A DNA stretch of 64,000 nucleotides from Bog-532 sp963805255. Lineage in GTDB: Bacteria; Actinomycetota; Actinomycetes; Streptosporangiales; Streptosporangiaceae. A model generated the notes under the pieces. That model worked only from the letters and a program-made list of their open reading frames with translations. It was not told the origin of the DNA and searched no databases. This document shows, in pieces, positions 9,640 to 18,634 of the stretch. A program made the position numbers and the translations under genes. The first letter of the stretch is position 1. Each line of letters starts with the position of its first letter. The stretch is from positions 1-64,000 of the forward strand of contig CAWDTK010000020.1 in NCBI GenBank assembly GCA_963805255.1. Reading direction: 5' to 3'.

Positions 9640-10140
9640 CATCCCTCCCGCGACGGCTGGCCTCGCGACGGCTGGCTGCGTTGCGTCCGTGTCCACTAAC
9701 TGCACGTACACAAGACTCACATACTTTTGGCCCGAAATCCCCGGATACGTCCATCAAGGCTGACGCGACCGTCGGGGTCGGCTGGCGACCGTGCACCACA
9801 CTGGCACCGGTTGCGCCACCAGGACTCCGGGGGCCGGCATCGCCCGCGGCTTGGTCAATCGCGAAATGTTCACCGCGGGAGTGCGCCGGCCTGCGCGGAG
9901 ATGATCTCGCCCGGGCCGGGTCATTTCGGGGCGAAGTGCCGTCATGCAATTACACGGAAGACACTTGCGTCTGGACACTTGCCGCCTGATACTGAGAGGC
10001 GTTCACACACCTTGGACGGTCCGGGCTGGTGAGTCAATCAGGTCACCGGGCAGTTCTGGGCATAAGCCACATGCCAGACAAGTCTCTCTCGCAAGTGCGA
10101 AATTTTACGCAAGTGCGTGGGAAGCACTTGCAGCACCTTG
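9640..10140. other. non-coding interval between truncated regulator and IS5-type transposase
   Basis: I see no credible gene here. The interval has a duplicated CGCGACGGCTGG near 9650-9670. Its right part contains a cluster of short repeats in both orientations, listed separately. No promoter or terminator can be assigned with confidence. Confidence 0.5.
9962..10131. repeat. cluster of GCAAGTGC/GCACTTGC elements with one hairpin
   Basis: CACTTGC occurs at 9962-9968 and 9976-9982. Its reverse form GCAAGTGC occurs at 10091-10098 and 10109-10116, and GCACTTGC at 10124-10131. The last two form a perfect 8-bp stem with a 7-base loop, ending 13 bases before the stop codon of the transposase. Five copies within 170 bases are unlikely by chance. 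They may be subterminal sites of the insertion sequence or a transcript-ending hairpin. Confidence 0.5.
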
Positions 10141-10144
10141 AGGA

Positions 10145-10939
10145 TTATTGAAAACTCAATTCGAAGAAATAGAGACCGATGGCTGCGCGGAAAGAATCAA
10201 GAAACGTGTTGAGCGGCCGCCGATAATCGGCGAAAAGGATCTTCCAGGTTTTCAGGTGCGCAACCGCACGTTCGACGGGAGCGCGGATGGAACTGACCTG
10301 GTTATTGTACTCATGCTCACGCATGTAGAGTTCACGACCCTTTGGCTTCTTTGCCGGCGTGACGTAACCGGATCCTTGAAATCCCTTGTCTGCGATAACG
10401 GATCCAGCAAGGTCGAGAATCTCCTTCACCTCGCCTTCCAGTTTCTTCATGTCATGGTCGCATCCGGGAGCCGGGTCCGAGACGAAGATTATATTTCCCG
10501 ATTCGTCGCTGATAATGAGGCTGCCGTGGCCGGTGGTCTTGTATTTCCCGGCCCACAGCTCGGGGGCGTTCTCCCACGACCAGCACGGCCACAACGTCCC
10601 GTCTACCAGCGCCAGCCGGCCCCTGGTCATCTGCTTCGCCTCCTCCGCGTCAGGCCGGAATTCTCCAGTAGCCTGAGCGATCAGCGGGGTGAATTCTGTG
10701 ATGATGTCCGAGACGGTACCCTGGGAGACTCCGAAAAGATCGGCAATGACTTCTTCGATCATATTCTGCCGCTTGTAGAGCAGCGTGACCATGATCGCTT
10801 CCCGCAGCGAGAGGCTCTTCGGCCGTCCGATTCCCTTATCCCAGGGCTCGGGCAGGATGTCTTCGATACGCTCCTCAAGCTCATCGAGTTGTTCGGCGTT
10901 CAGTCCGAAGGTACGATGGTAACGCAACGGCTCCTCCAT
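10145..10939 (-). CDS. IS5-superfamily DDE transposase (HARBI1-like)
   Basis: The 264-residue protein has an N-terminal helix-turn-helix region (LSLREAIMVTLLYKRQNM ... LFGVSQGTVSDII, about residues 42-85) followed by a DDE nuclease: LALVDGTLW (first Asp, about 112), VIADKGFQG (second Asp, about 182) and RAPVERAVAHLK (Glu, about 220). This is the DDE_Tnp_4 type of IS5/IS112-like elements. Codon choice is clearly more AT-rich than in neighbours, as is the flanking DNA to about 11110, which suggests recent acquisition. I could not identify convincing terminal inverted repeats. The gene looks intact and could be active. Confidence 0.88.
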   Translation of the reverse strand: MEEPLRYHRTFGLNAEQLDELEERIEDILPEPWDKGIGRPKSLSLREAIMVTLLYKRQNMIEEVIADLFGVSQGTVSDIITEFTPLIAQATGEFRPDAEEAKQMTRGRLALVDGTLWPCWSWENAPELWAGKYKTTGHGSLIISDESGNIIFVSDPAPGCDHDMKKLEGEVKEILDLAGSVIADKGFQGSGYVTPAKKPKGRELYMREHEYNNQVSSIRAPVERAVAHLKTWKILFADYRRPLNTFLDSFRAAIGLYFFELSFQ

Positions 10940-11108
10940 CGGCTGAGGGTTTTGGTTAGCACCTCCTTTCTACCGATGCGGGGAGTCGTTGTCTTTTCGG
11001 CGCGCCGGGCCGAAATTAGAACTTTAATGACAATTAAATGGAGATCCGTAAAAGATCCGACTGGAGAGTTTCTGATAACCCTCCTTGTATACGAATCCAT
11101 ACTGGGGG

Positions 11109-11180
11109 ATGTCGATGAACTGGAATTGCCTGAAGGCGCGGTTAGCCTCCGGTCAATGCGGGTCTTGCCGTAAGGGGTGA
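11109..11180 (+). CDS. possible 23-residue cysteine-containing leader peptide
   Basis: ATG 11109 follows GGGGG and opens a 23-codon frame rich in Cys, Lys and Arg (ending QCGSCRKG) that stops three bases before the ATG of the RsbW-like gene at 11184. The position suggests translational coupling, and the AAGGGG that would serve the next gene lies inside it. This is speculative: no family is known to me, and an ORF of this length can arise by chance. Confidence 0.2.
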   Translation: MSMNWNCLKARLASGQCGSCRKG

Positions 11181-11183
11181 CGA

Positions 11184-11798
11184 ATGGTTCACGCACGCGG
11201 CTCCGCGCATCACGATGCACAGGCCGGCCAAAAACCACGTCCGGACACTTCTGACCGGTGGCAGCGGCTCTTTCGCGGCCAGGAGAGCGAACTGCGACAC
11301 CTCCGGCGCTGGCTGACCGCCCTGCTGCCGGACCGCCCCGCCCGTGACGACCTCATCTCGATGGCGGTCGAGCTCGGGACGAACGCAATCCAGCACACGT
11401 CCAGCGGACAGGGCGGCTCGTTCAGGGTCGAGGTGACCTGCCGGGGCGCGGTGGCCCGGATCGACGTGACGGACGAGGGTGCCCCGTGTGGGTCGCACAT
11501 CACCGATGACCTCTTGAGCGACAGCGGCCGGGGGCTGATCATTGTGCGCGCCTTGTCGGAGAGCTGCGGTGTCCGCGGTGACTCCCGCGGCCGGACCGTA
11601 TGGGCCGAGGTCGCCTGGGCGCCGGAGGCCGCCCCTGCGCCCGGGCCCGCCGTGTCGCCAGTGGCTCACCCCGATGGCTACCGCCCCCCGAACGGCCACT
11701 CGAACCCGAACGGCCGCCCAGCCCCGAACGGCTACTCCGCCCTGAACGGCCGCCGATTCACGGGCCCAGTCGTCCCCCGCGAAGCCAGCGCGTCATGA
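11184..11798 (+). CDS. RsbW/SpoIIAB-like ATP-binding regulatory protein
   Basis: Residues about 30-150 form a HATPase_c_2 domain with an N box (MAVELGTNAIQHT), G1 (DVTDEGAP) and G2 (DSGRGLIIV), as in anti-sigma serine kinases. Such proteins bind ATP and either phosphorylate STAS antagonists or sequester sigma factors. The last ~50 residues are a low-complexity tail with several PNG/NPNG/LNG repeats, which is unusual. The ATG at 11184 has AAGGGG 7 bases upstream. No STAS or sigma gene is adjacent, so it is an orphan of a type common in Streptomyces; its partner is unknown. Confidence 0.82.
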   Translation: MVHARGSAHHDAQAGQKPRPDTSDRWQRLFRGQESELRHLRRWLTALLPDRPARDDLISMAVELGTNAIQHTSSGQGGSFRVEVTCRGAVARIDVTDEGAPCGSHITDDLLSDSGRGLIIVRALSESCGVRGDSRGRTVWAEVAWAPEAAPAPGPAVSPVAHPDGYRPPNGHSNPNGRPAPNGYSALNGRRFTGPVVPREASAS

Positions 11799-12713
11799 TC
11801 TTGTGAGGTTTCCCGCTCACACGCCTCATCCGCGGGTTCCGTCACACGTGCCCGAAGGCCCGCGGCTCATGGTCGTGTGACGTTGTCCCCAACATGCACG
11901 GGTGTATACCGCCGCCACACGGCAGGCCCTCGCCGTTATGTTCCCCGGGCGCCGCTCACGCTGAACGTTTCCCCCCGTCCCACCGCCGGCGCCCACGGGC
12001 TCACCGAAGTTGTTACTGAAGTCTTACGTGGCCGCGGTCACCCGTCCGGCTTCGCCCCGTGGTCCGTATTAGAGGGAAAGACGTAACACCCTTACCGTCA
12101 CCCGGCCTCTCGGGCGGCTCGTACATATCCAGCGTGCTGTCCCGAGAAGGAAGGCCGTGGCCATACCCGCCCGTATGGGCCACGGCCCGTCCCCGGCGGC
12201 CGGGGCTGCCCGCCAGCAGCCCCGGCCGCCGGTCCGTTTTCCCGGCCGCCGGTCCGTTTTCCCGGCCGCCGGTCCGTTTTTCCGGCCAGGGGTCCGTTTT
12301 TCCGGCCAGGGGTCCGTTTTTCCGGCCAGGGGTCCGTTTTCCCGGCCAGGGGTCCGTTTTCCCGGCCAGGGGTCCGTCTTTCCGGCCAGGGGTCCGTCTT
12401 TCCGGCCAAAGGTCCGTTTTCCGGCTGCTGGACATGTCTGGCCTCCATTTCGTCGGACCATCACGGATCCAGCTAACCAGTCCTGCCGCGGCCATGCGCG
12501 ATAGGTCATAATGCACTGTGCATCTGCAAAATCATTTGCGGGGTTTCGCTGCGGATAGGCCCGATCCGGGGACAAGGGTCCGGGACCAGGTCTGACCCGA
12601 TTCCATGAGTAAGCCGGTGACACGCTCGTGTAAATGCCGATAGGTGCCGCTCTGGCCTGGGATGATGATCGCTGCCAAGTGATGACCAGCCCAGCGGAGA
12701 GGACACCTATCTG
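11799..12713. other. 900-base gene-free interval upstream of IS1380 transposase
   Basis: No frame here shows protein-like composition. It contains the ten-unit 20-bp tandem repeat at 12221-12420 and, from about 12500, sequence that probably belongs to the IS1380 element. Frames running through the repeat on both strands give repetitive GKTDPWP- or RPPVRFSG-type sequence that changes frame every unit, as expected for non-coding repeats. Confidence 0.6.
12221..12420. repeat. 20-bp tandem repeat, ten units
   Basis: Ten head-to-tail units of exactly 20 bp fill 12221-12420. Each has a CCGGCC core followed by AGGGGTCCG or GCCGGTCCG and a T-run (TTTT or TCTT). The first three units carry CCGGCCGCC, the middle ones CCGGCCAGG, and the tenth CCGGCCAAA, so the variants are ordered along the array as expected from stepwise duplication. 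The unit length is not a multiple of three, and no spacers separate the units. Confidence 0.95.
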
Positions 12714-14171
12714 GTGAGCAGGATACGTGCTGGTGGCAAGCGGCGTCAGCAGGTGCGGGCCGGCGCGCCGGATGCGGCGCTGACGCCGAACGCGGGGATG
12801 GCCGCGATCAGCGAGTTGTGTGACCGGCTGGACGTGACCGGGGCGCTGGATGCGGCGGTCGGCCCGATCAAGCAGCGGGATCGCGGGTTCGGGGCCGGGG
12901 AGCTGCTGGCCGGGCTCGCGGCGGCGCAGCTGGCCGGGGAGGACTTCCTGGCCGGGCTGGACCGCCAGCGCGGTGATGCGGCGGGCCAGCTGATCACCCC
13001 GGTGCCGGGGCTGGCGTCCACGACCGCGGCGGGCCTGGCCCGGCGGATCACTCCCGCCCAGTGGACAGCGGTTGAGCGTGGCCTGGCGGCGGTGACCGGG
13101 CGGATGCTGGACCTGCTGCCCGCGGAGCGGGCCGCGGCGCTGGCCGGCGGCCCGGTCACGATCGACCTGGACACCACCGACGTGGAGGTCTACGGCCGGA
13201 AGAAGCGCGGCGTGGCGTATAACCATCAGGGCCAGCGGGTGGGCCGGCCGCACGTGGCGGCCTGGGCCGAAGCCGAGATCGTGCTGGCCGCCGACTTGGG
13301 CGACGGCACCGATGACCCGCGCGCGACCGCGCCGGATCTGCTGCGCCGTGCGCTGGCCGCCCTGCCCGCGGCGGCGCGGGCTTCGGGCCGGGTGGCGATG
13401 CGCGCCGACGCCGGCTACTTCGCCGGGCAGCTGGCCCGCGCCGCCCACGACGCGAAGATCGCGTTCGCGATCGGCGCCAAGCGGATCGCGCCGTTGTGGC
13501 GGCTGCTGGCCGGGATCGCCGAGGACGACTGGCATGACGCCATTGACATGGACGGCGCGCAGGTCGCCGTCGCGGAGTACTGCCCGGACTGGTGGCCGGC
13601 CAGCACCCGGCTGCTGATCCGCCGGGTCCTGCTGGATCCGGAGCAGGTCTCCGCCGACCCCCGGTCCCGCCGCCGCCGCACCCTGCGCCCGGACCAGCGG
13701 GCCCTGCCGTTGCCTGAGCTGGCCGGTGCCGGGGCGATCTACGCTTACTCGTTCATCGTGACCAACCTGGACGTGACTGCCCCGGCCAAGGCGATAGCGG
13801 TGGAGCACTGGTACCGGCACCGCACCACGGTGGAGAACATCTTCCGCGACAGCAAGCTCGGCGCCGCCTTGCGGCACCTCCCCTCCGGATACCCCCAGGT
13901 CAACCTGGCCTGGATGTGGGGCGCGCTGCTCGCCGCGACCATGGCCGCCTGGCTGCACCAGCTCACCGCCATCACCGCCGGCGAGGACATCCTGGCCGGT
14001 CACGGCGTGCGCGGCGGCAAGGCCATGATCGCCACCCTGCGCTGGCGGCTGATCGCCGTCCCCGGCCGGCTGGTCCGCCACGCCCGCCACCTGATCCTGC
14101 GGCTGCCGCCCGGCCACAGCCTGCTCCCTGAGGTCCTGGCCCGGCTGCGGGAACTTCCCATCCCCGCCTGA
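12714..14171 (+). CDS. IS1380-family transposase
   Basis: The 485-residue protein has the hallmarks of IS1380 DDE transposases: first Asp in VTIDLDTTDVEVYG (about residue 160), second Asp in VAMRADAGYF (about 225) and the Glu segment TTVENIFRDSKLGAALRHLP (about 370-385). The start is GTG at 12714, preceded by GAGAGGACA. It is full length for the family and uninterrupted. Terminal repeats are not obvious: GGGTTTCGC near 12541 and GCGAACCC near 14250 are weak candidates. It sits between the 20-bp repeat array and the acyltransferase gene and has high GC like the host. Confidence 0.9.
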   Translation: MSRIRAGGKRRQQVRAGAPDAALTPNAGMAAISELCDRLDVTGALDAAVGPIKQRDRGFGAGELLAGLAAAQLAGEDFLAGLDRQRGDAAGQLITPVPGLASTTAAGLARRITPAQWTAVERGLAAVTGRMLDLLPAERAAALAGGPVTIDLDTTDVEVYGRKKRGVAYNHQGQRVGRPHVAAWAEAEIVLAADLGDGTDDPRATAPDLLRRALAALPAAARASGRVAMRADAGYFAGQLARAAHDAKIAFAIGAKRIAPLWRLLAGIAEDDWHDAIDMDGAQVAVAEYCPDWWPASTRLLIRRVLLDPEQVSADPRSRRRRTLRPDQRALPLPELAGAGAIYAYSFIVTNLDVTAPAKAIAVEHWYRHRTTVENIFRDSKLGAALRHLPSGYPQVNLAWMWGALLAATMAAWLHQLTAITAGEDILAGHGVRGGKAMIATLRWRLIAVPGRLVRHARHLILRLPPGHSLLPEVLARLRELPIPA

Positions 14172-14432
14172 CCTGCACACCCTGAGCCCCGGCTCCCCGT
14201 CCTTATCCACGGCCTGCCAGCCCGACCCGAAGAAAGGCCCGCAGATCGCGAACCCGGCGCGGCTCCCGGGCCATTAGCATGCCCGCTACCGGGAATCCTG
14301 GCACACCAAGATCATTTAGGGGCAGGAATCAGCTCACAGCGCTATTCGCGGAATCGGGTCTGATGGCGTCTACCTCTCGAAGTTGGTCCGCTTAGACTTA
14401 TTGCACCACGTTCTCGGGTAACGTCGATTGGC

Positions 14433-15905
14433 ATGCCCAGTGCCCCCGTGCAGTTGGTGGCCGAGCCAACGCCTCCCGAGCCCATGCCAGCGGTCCCCAA
14501 GGGCCGGCGGCTGGCGTGGCTCGACGCGCTGCGCGGGTTTGCCGCCCTGTGCGTGGTATTCGACCATATGAGCACGCTGGTGCTGCAGCAGGTCCGCAGC
14601 GACCTGTACCAGTGGTTCAACGGCGGCCAGTACGGCGTGTTTGTGTTCTTCCTGGTCAGCGGGTACATCATCCCGGCGTCGCTGGAACGCAAGGGCAGTG
14701 TCCGCGGCTTCTGGGTGAGCCGGGCGTTCCGCCTGTACCCGCTGTACATCGTCGGGATCGCGGTGTCGCTCCTGGCCTGGAAGACCGGCTTCGGCCCGAT
14801 CCACGGCGCGGACACCCAGCCCAGGACCTGGGTGTTTTCACTGCCGTTCATGATGTCCAACATGACCGGCGGCGCCAACGTGCCTAACGTCATATGGACG
14901 CTCTCCTTCGAGATGGTCTTCTATCTTCTGCTGTCGGCGCTGTTCACCTTCCGGGTGCACCGGCACAGCGCGGGCTACGCGCTGACCGCGGCCATCGGGG
15001 CCGTCGTGCTCGGGGGCATCTTGCCGATATCGGGGCTGAGCCACGCCATCGGAAACCGCCGGGTCGCCATCCTGGCCGACGCGGCTTTGTTCATCGGCCT
15101 CGCGCTCGCGGTCAGCGGACGCCGGGTGCCGCGGGCGGTGGGCGGCGCCCTGGCCGCCGCCACCGGCCTGACGCTGCTCCTGTTCAACACGAGCTACCCG
15201 TACAACTGGAGCGGGCTGACGATTCTTGCGCTGATGTTCACCGGCACCATGCTCTACCGCGCCGAACGCGGTGAGTTCGGGCGCGTCAAGGCGGCGGTCA
15301 TCGCCGTGGCGGTGTTCGGGCTGGCCATCGCGGCCGGGGTCTGGCACAGCATGATGTGGCACATGAACGCGGCCGGCCAGCGGCAGTTCGACCGGCAGTG
15401 GATCAGCTGCCTGGTGCTGGCCGCCGCGACGTTCGCGGTGGGGATGGCGCTGCGGCACCGGACGGTCCCGCGCATGCTGGCGTGGCTGGGCCTGGTCAGC
15501 TACTCGGTCTACCTGCTCCACCCGATCGTGCTGAACGGCTACCGGTCCTTCGCCGTTTTTCACCGGCCCCACCCCCTGCCGGTCCAGGTTCTGCTGGCCG
15601 CGGGCATCGTGGCGGTCGTGCTGGCCTGCGCCGCGCTCACTTACTACTTCGTCGAGGCCCCGATGCAGCGCGCCGGGCACCGTTTCGCCCGGCTGCTTCA
15701 GGCCCGGTTCGGGTCCGACTCCGTCACCGAGAGCGTCCTGGTGCCGGGCCTACCGGACGTGCCGGACCTGCCGGGCGTGCCGGGCGCGCCCGCCGTGGCG
15801 GCCGCTGACCCGCGGCTGGACGCCAACCCGGCCGCGCACGAGCCAGCACACCAGAATCACGGCCAGGCCGACCCCGTGCCCCCGGATGCCCGCCGGATAA
15901 CCTGA
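14433..15905 (+). CDS. acyltransferase-3 family membrane protein
   Basis: The 490-residue protein starts with a short Pro-rich cytosolic tail, then LAWLDALRGFAALCVVFDH. This, with GVFVFFLVSGYIIPASLERKGSVRGFWVSRAFRLYPLYIV, is the signature of the acyltransferase_3 (OafA/YrhL-like) family. About ten membrane helices follow to residue ~415, and a Pro/Asp-rich tail (VPGLPDVPDLPGVPGAP) ends the protein. Members O-acylate sugars of surface polysaccharides, antibiotics or lipids. There is no clear ribosome-binding site at ATG 14433, so the start is the family-based choice. No glycan genes are adjacent, so the acceptor is unknown. Confidence 0.87.
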   Translation: MPSAPVQLVAEPTPPEPMPAVPKGRRLAWLDALRGFAALCVVFDHMSTLVLQQVRSDLYQWFNGGQYGVFVFFLVSGYIIPASLERKGSVRGFWVSRAFRLYPLYIVGIAVSLLAWKTGFGPIHGADTQPRTWVFSLPFMMSNMTGGANVPNVIWTLSFEMVFYLLLSALFTFRVHRHSAGYALTAAIGAVVLGGILPISGLSHAIGNRRVAILADAALFIGLALAVSGRRVPRAVGGALAAATGLTLLLFNTSYPYNWSGLTILALMFTGTMLYRAERGEFGRVKAAVIAVAVFGLAIAAGVWHSMMWHMNAAGQRQFDRQWISCLVLAAATFAVGMALRHRTVPRMLAWLGLVSYSVYLLHPIVLNGYRSFAVFHRPHPLPVQVLLAAGIVAVVLACAALTYYFVEAPMQRAGHRFARLLQARFGSDSVTESVLVPGLPDVPDLPGVPGAPAVAAADPRLDANPAAHEPAHQNHGQADPVPPDARRIT

Positions 15906-15953
15906 TCGACTGTGGCAGAAACGGGTAGCCGCCGTGTCTGGCCCCGCTCGGCG

Positions 15954-16694
15954 TTAGCCGGTCGGGCCGAACCGCTCGACCTTGATGCGCTCGACCGGCA
16001 TCCCGGCGTCGCGGAGCACGGCCGTCGCGGCGTCGGCGAAGCCGGACGAGCCGCATACGAACCCGGTGGCCTCCGGGTTCAGCGGTCCTGGCAGGTCGGC
16101 GAGGGACAGCCGCCCGGCCGGGCGCGGCCAGGACGGCGGGGTGGAGCGGGTATAGACGATCGTCGTCTGCCGGCCCGGCAGTTCCGCGGCGTAGTAGAGA
16201 TCGCCCGGCCGGCGCACCGAGACGAGCAGGTTCACCAGGTCCGCCCGCCCGGTCCGGCGCGCGAGGCGCAGCATGGCCATCAGCGGGACGACCCCTGAGC
16301 CGCCGCCGATCAGTACGGCTGGGGTGTCCCCCCGCCAGACGAACCACCCGCCGATGGGCCCGCGCACCTCCAGTTCGTCCCCAACCATGACCACGTTGTG
16401 CAGGAACGAGGAGACCTCACCGTCCGGCAGCCGCTCCACGGTCAGCTCGATCACGCCGGAATCGCCGGGCGCGGAGGCGACCGAGTAGGACCGCTGCGCC
16501 CGGTACCCGTCCGGGTCGGTCAGCCGGATGAGGTAGTGCTGGCCGGCCAGGTAATCCGTCGGCTCGCTCAGCGCCAGCCGGAACGTCTTGGCTGTCGGCG
16601 TCTCCCGGTGGATGCCGGTGACCCGGGCCTGCTGCCATTTGCCGGGCCGGGGGAAGAAGCCGGGCGGCCCGGTCTCGCTGAGCTGATCCGTCAT
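15954..16694 (-). CDS. FAD/NAD(P)-binding oxidoreductase (ferredoxin reductase-like)
   Basis: The ATG at 16694 lies eight bases after the stop of the upstream molybdopterin gene with AGGGGGAC before it, showing an operon. The 246-residue product has an FAD-binding barrel with RSYSVAS (flavin contact), GPIGGWFVW, and an NAD(P) domain with LIGGGSGVVPLMAML and a C-terminal FVCGSSGFADAATAVL. No iron-sulfur domain is present. It probably supplies electrons to, or takes them from, the adjacent molybdopterin oxidoreductase, a gene pair found repeatedly in actinobacteria. The pairing is inference from gene order. Confidence 0.88.
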   Translation of the reverse strand: MTDQLSETGPPGFFPRPGKWQQARVTGIHRETPTAKTFRLALSEPTDYLAGQHYLIRLTDPDGYRAQRSYSVASAPGDSGVIELTVERLPDGEVSSFLHNVVMVGDELEVRGPIGGWFVWRGDTPAVLIGGGSGVVPLMAMLRLARRTGRADLVNLLVSVRRPGDLYYAAELPGRQTTIVYTRSTPPSWPRPAGRLSLADLPGPLNPEATGFVCGSSGFADAATAVLRDAGMPVERIKVERFGPTG

Positions 16695-16702
16695 GGCGCT
16701 GC

Positions 16703-17305
16703 TCAGTCCCCCTGGTAGCGCTGCTCGAGCCAGGGGTCGCCGTGGTCGTGATAGCCGTTGCGCTCCCAGAAGCCGGGTTCGTCGTGGTCGAGCAGGCGGA
16801 GCCCGGAGACCCACTTGGCGCTCTTCCAGAAGTACAGGTGCGGGACGAGCAGCCGGGCCGGGCCGCCGTGCTCCTTGGCCAGTGGCTGGCCTTCGTAGTC
16901 CCACACCACCCACGCCTGCCCGCCGGTCACGTCGGCCAGCGGCAGGTTGGTGGTGTAGCCGGTGTGCGACACGGCCAGCACGTAGCTGGCCGACGGCATC
17001 GGCCGGGCTGCGGCCAGCAGCGTGTCGATGGACACGCCGTGGAACGAGACGCCCAGCTTCGACCAGGTCGTGACGCAGTGGATGTCACCCGCGTAGTCCG
17101 CGCCCGGGAGCGCCCTGATCTCGTCCCAGGTCCATTTGACCGGCTGCTCGACCAGCCCCTCGACGTTGAAGGCCCAGGTGGCGGTGGACAGGCTGGGGGT
17201 TGCTTCGGCAGTGAGCACCGGCCAGTCCGCGCCCACGTCGTACTGCCCTGGTGGCAGCCGCGGGTCACGTGCCCGGCGCCCGCGGAACCCTCTCGTGAAG
17301 ACCAT
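16703..17305 (-). CDS. molybdopterin-dependent oxidoreductase, sulfite oxidase-like (YuiH type)
   Basis: The 200-residue protein consists almost entirely of the oxidoreductase molybdopterin-binding fold. The molybdenum-ligating Cys lies in DIHCVTTWSKLGVSFHGV (about residue 75), with SHTGYTTNLPL and GGPARLLVPHLYFWKSAKWV further on, all typical of small SuoX/YuiH-like enzymes. There is no Tat signal and no dimerisation domain, so it is likely cytosolic. The first gene of a two-gene operon with the flavin reductase. The natural substrate is unknown (sulfoxides or sulfite are family guesses). Confidence 0.9.
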   Translation of the reverse strand: MVFTRGFRGRRARDPRLPPGQYDVGADWPVLTAEATPSLSTATWAFNVEGLVEQPVKWTWDEIRALPGADYAGDIHCVTTWSKLGVSFHGVSIDTLLAAARPMPSASYVLAVSHTGYTTNLPLADVTGGQAWVVWDYEGQPLAKEHGGPARLLVPHLYFWKSAKWVSGLRLLDHDEPGFWERNGYHDHGDPWLEQRYQGD

Positions 17306-17655
17306 GCGCTAACTTCCCTGCTGGCTGGGTCGCATGGCCCTATCTTGCCTCGTACCCTCCCGGCGCACTACTTCGACCCGGCCGCGTTGCCGGCCCGGGT
17401 CCGCTATGTGCACCCGCCGCCGTGCCGCCGCTGACCCTGCTCCGGCGCCGCCGGTACTTGCCGCGGGACTCCCGGCCGGGCCCGTTCGGACCGGAATCCT
17501 GGGCCCTCATCGGGCGCCGTCCCGGGTTCGAACGGCCATGACGCGTCATCCTGGCTGGCCGGCCACGGGCCCGGATCGGCGCGAGACGCGGCGACGAGGC
17601 GGCCCCACCGACGTTCGCGCTGGCCGTGCGGCGGATTCGGTGCCAAGCTGGGCCG
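17306..17655. other. intergenic region between divergent oxidoreductase operon and polymerase gene
   Basis: This 350-base region should hold the promoters of both flanking operons. I see no clear -10/-35 pairs or operator-like palindromes. A short plus-strand stretch at about 17335-17433 (PAHYFDPAALPARVRYVHP) looks peptide-like but has no start signal or family. Confidence 0.4.
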
Positions 17656-18606
17656 ATGAGCGGGGACGAAGAACGGGACGGCGTCACGCTGACCAACCTT
17701 GACCGGCCGCTCTTCGGGGAGGCGGAGGCCACCAAGCGGGACCTGGTGAACTACCTGGACGCGGTGCGCGACCGGATCCTCCCGGTGCTGGCCGGCCGGC
17801 CGCTGTCCGTCATCCGGGCGCTGCGCGGCCAGGCGCCTTTCATGCAGAAGAACGTGCCCAAGTACACCCCGTCCTGGGTGCAGACGGTCGCGGTGTGGGC
17901 CGAAGCCTCCAAGCGCGAGGTGTCCTACGCGCTGTGCAACGACCGCCGGACGCTGCTGTGGTTCGCCAACCAGCGCGCGGTCGAGTATCACCCCGGCCTC
18001 GTCCGGGCGGGTCAATGGGATCATCCGACTCACCTCGTGCTCGATATCGACCCCCCGTCCGCGGACGCGTTCGCGCTGGCGGTTCGCGCGGCCCACCTGG
18101 TCCGCCAGGCACTGGCCGACCTGGGGCTGGCGGGTGCGGTCAAGACCAGCGGCGCCAAAGGCGTGCACGTGTTCGTCCCGCTGGACGGCGCGGCGACGGC
18201 CTTCGGCGCGGCGGCGGCCACCCGCGCGATCGGTGCCCGGGCTGAGCGCCTCGATCCCGCGCTCGCGACTACGGCCTTCATCCGGGACGACCGCGAGGGC
18301 AAGGTGTTCATCGACTCCACCCGGGCCGGCGGGGCCACGGTCGTGGCCGCTTACAGCCCGCGGCTGCGGCCGGGCACGCCAGTGTCGTTCCCGGTCCCCT
18401 GGGAGGAACTGGATCACGTCGCGCCCGGCGATTTCACCGTGCGCACGGCGGCCCCGCTCCTCGCCGCGAGCGACCCGTGGGCCACCCTGATGCCCGCCCC
18501 GCAGCCGCTCAGCGCCGAGCTGGTCGAGGAGGGCCACAGCATCCCCATCGCCCGCGTCCAGGCCATGCACGAGGGCAAGCGCCGCGCCCGCGCCCGCCGC
18601 GCCTGA
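17656..18606 (+). CDS. LigD-type primase-polymerase (PolDom) protein
   Basis: The 316-residue protein is a stand-alone archaeo-eukaryotic primase-type polymerase domain like the LigD Pol domain. It has TNLDRPLFGEAEATKRDLVNYL at the start, the catalytic metal pair in LVLDIDPP (about residues 130-137), KTSGAKGVHVFVPL (nucleotide-binding His) and STRAGGATVVAAYSPR near the third acidic residue. The ATG at 16 codons before DRPLF was chosen over upstream in-frame starts. The family adds nucleotides during end joining or gap repair. No Ku, ligase or nuclease domain is fused. A second paralogue lies at 22033-23547. Confidence 0.9.
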   Translation: MSGDEERDGVTLTNLDRPLFGEAEATKRDLVNYLDAVRDRILPVLAGRPLSVIRALRGQAPFMQKNVPKYTPSWVQTVAVWAEASKREVSYALCNDRRTLLWFANQRAVEYHPGLVRAGQWDHPTHLVLDIDPPSADAFALAVRAAHLVRQALADLGLAGAVKTSGAKGVHVFVPLDGAATAFGAAAATRAIGARAERLDPALATTAFIRDDREGKVFIDSTRAGGATVVAAYSPRLRPGTPVSFPVPWEELDHVAPGDFTVRTAAPLLAASDPWATLMPAPQPLSAELVEEGHSIPIARVQAMHEGKRRARARRA

Positions 18607-18634
18607 CGCCTGTCAAAGTTGGGCCTGCGTGGGC

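Noticed and set aside
12221..12420. CRISPR array
   Set aside because: Units are contiguous 20-mers with no spacers, and no cas genes are present.
12069..14210. 713-residue minus-strand frame across the IS1380 transposase and the 20-bp array
   Set aside because: Shadow of the transposase plus a repetitive segment; no family features.
17511..17540. tRNA T-arm-like GGGTTCGAAC
   Set aside because: No matching acceptor, D or anticodon stems flank it.
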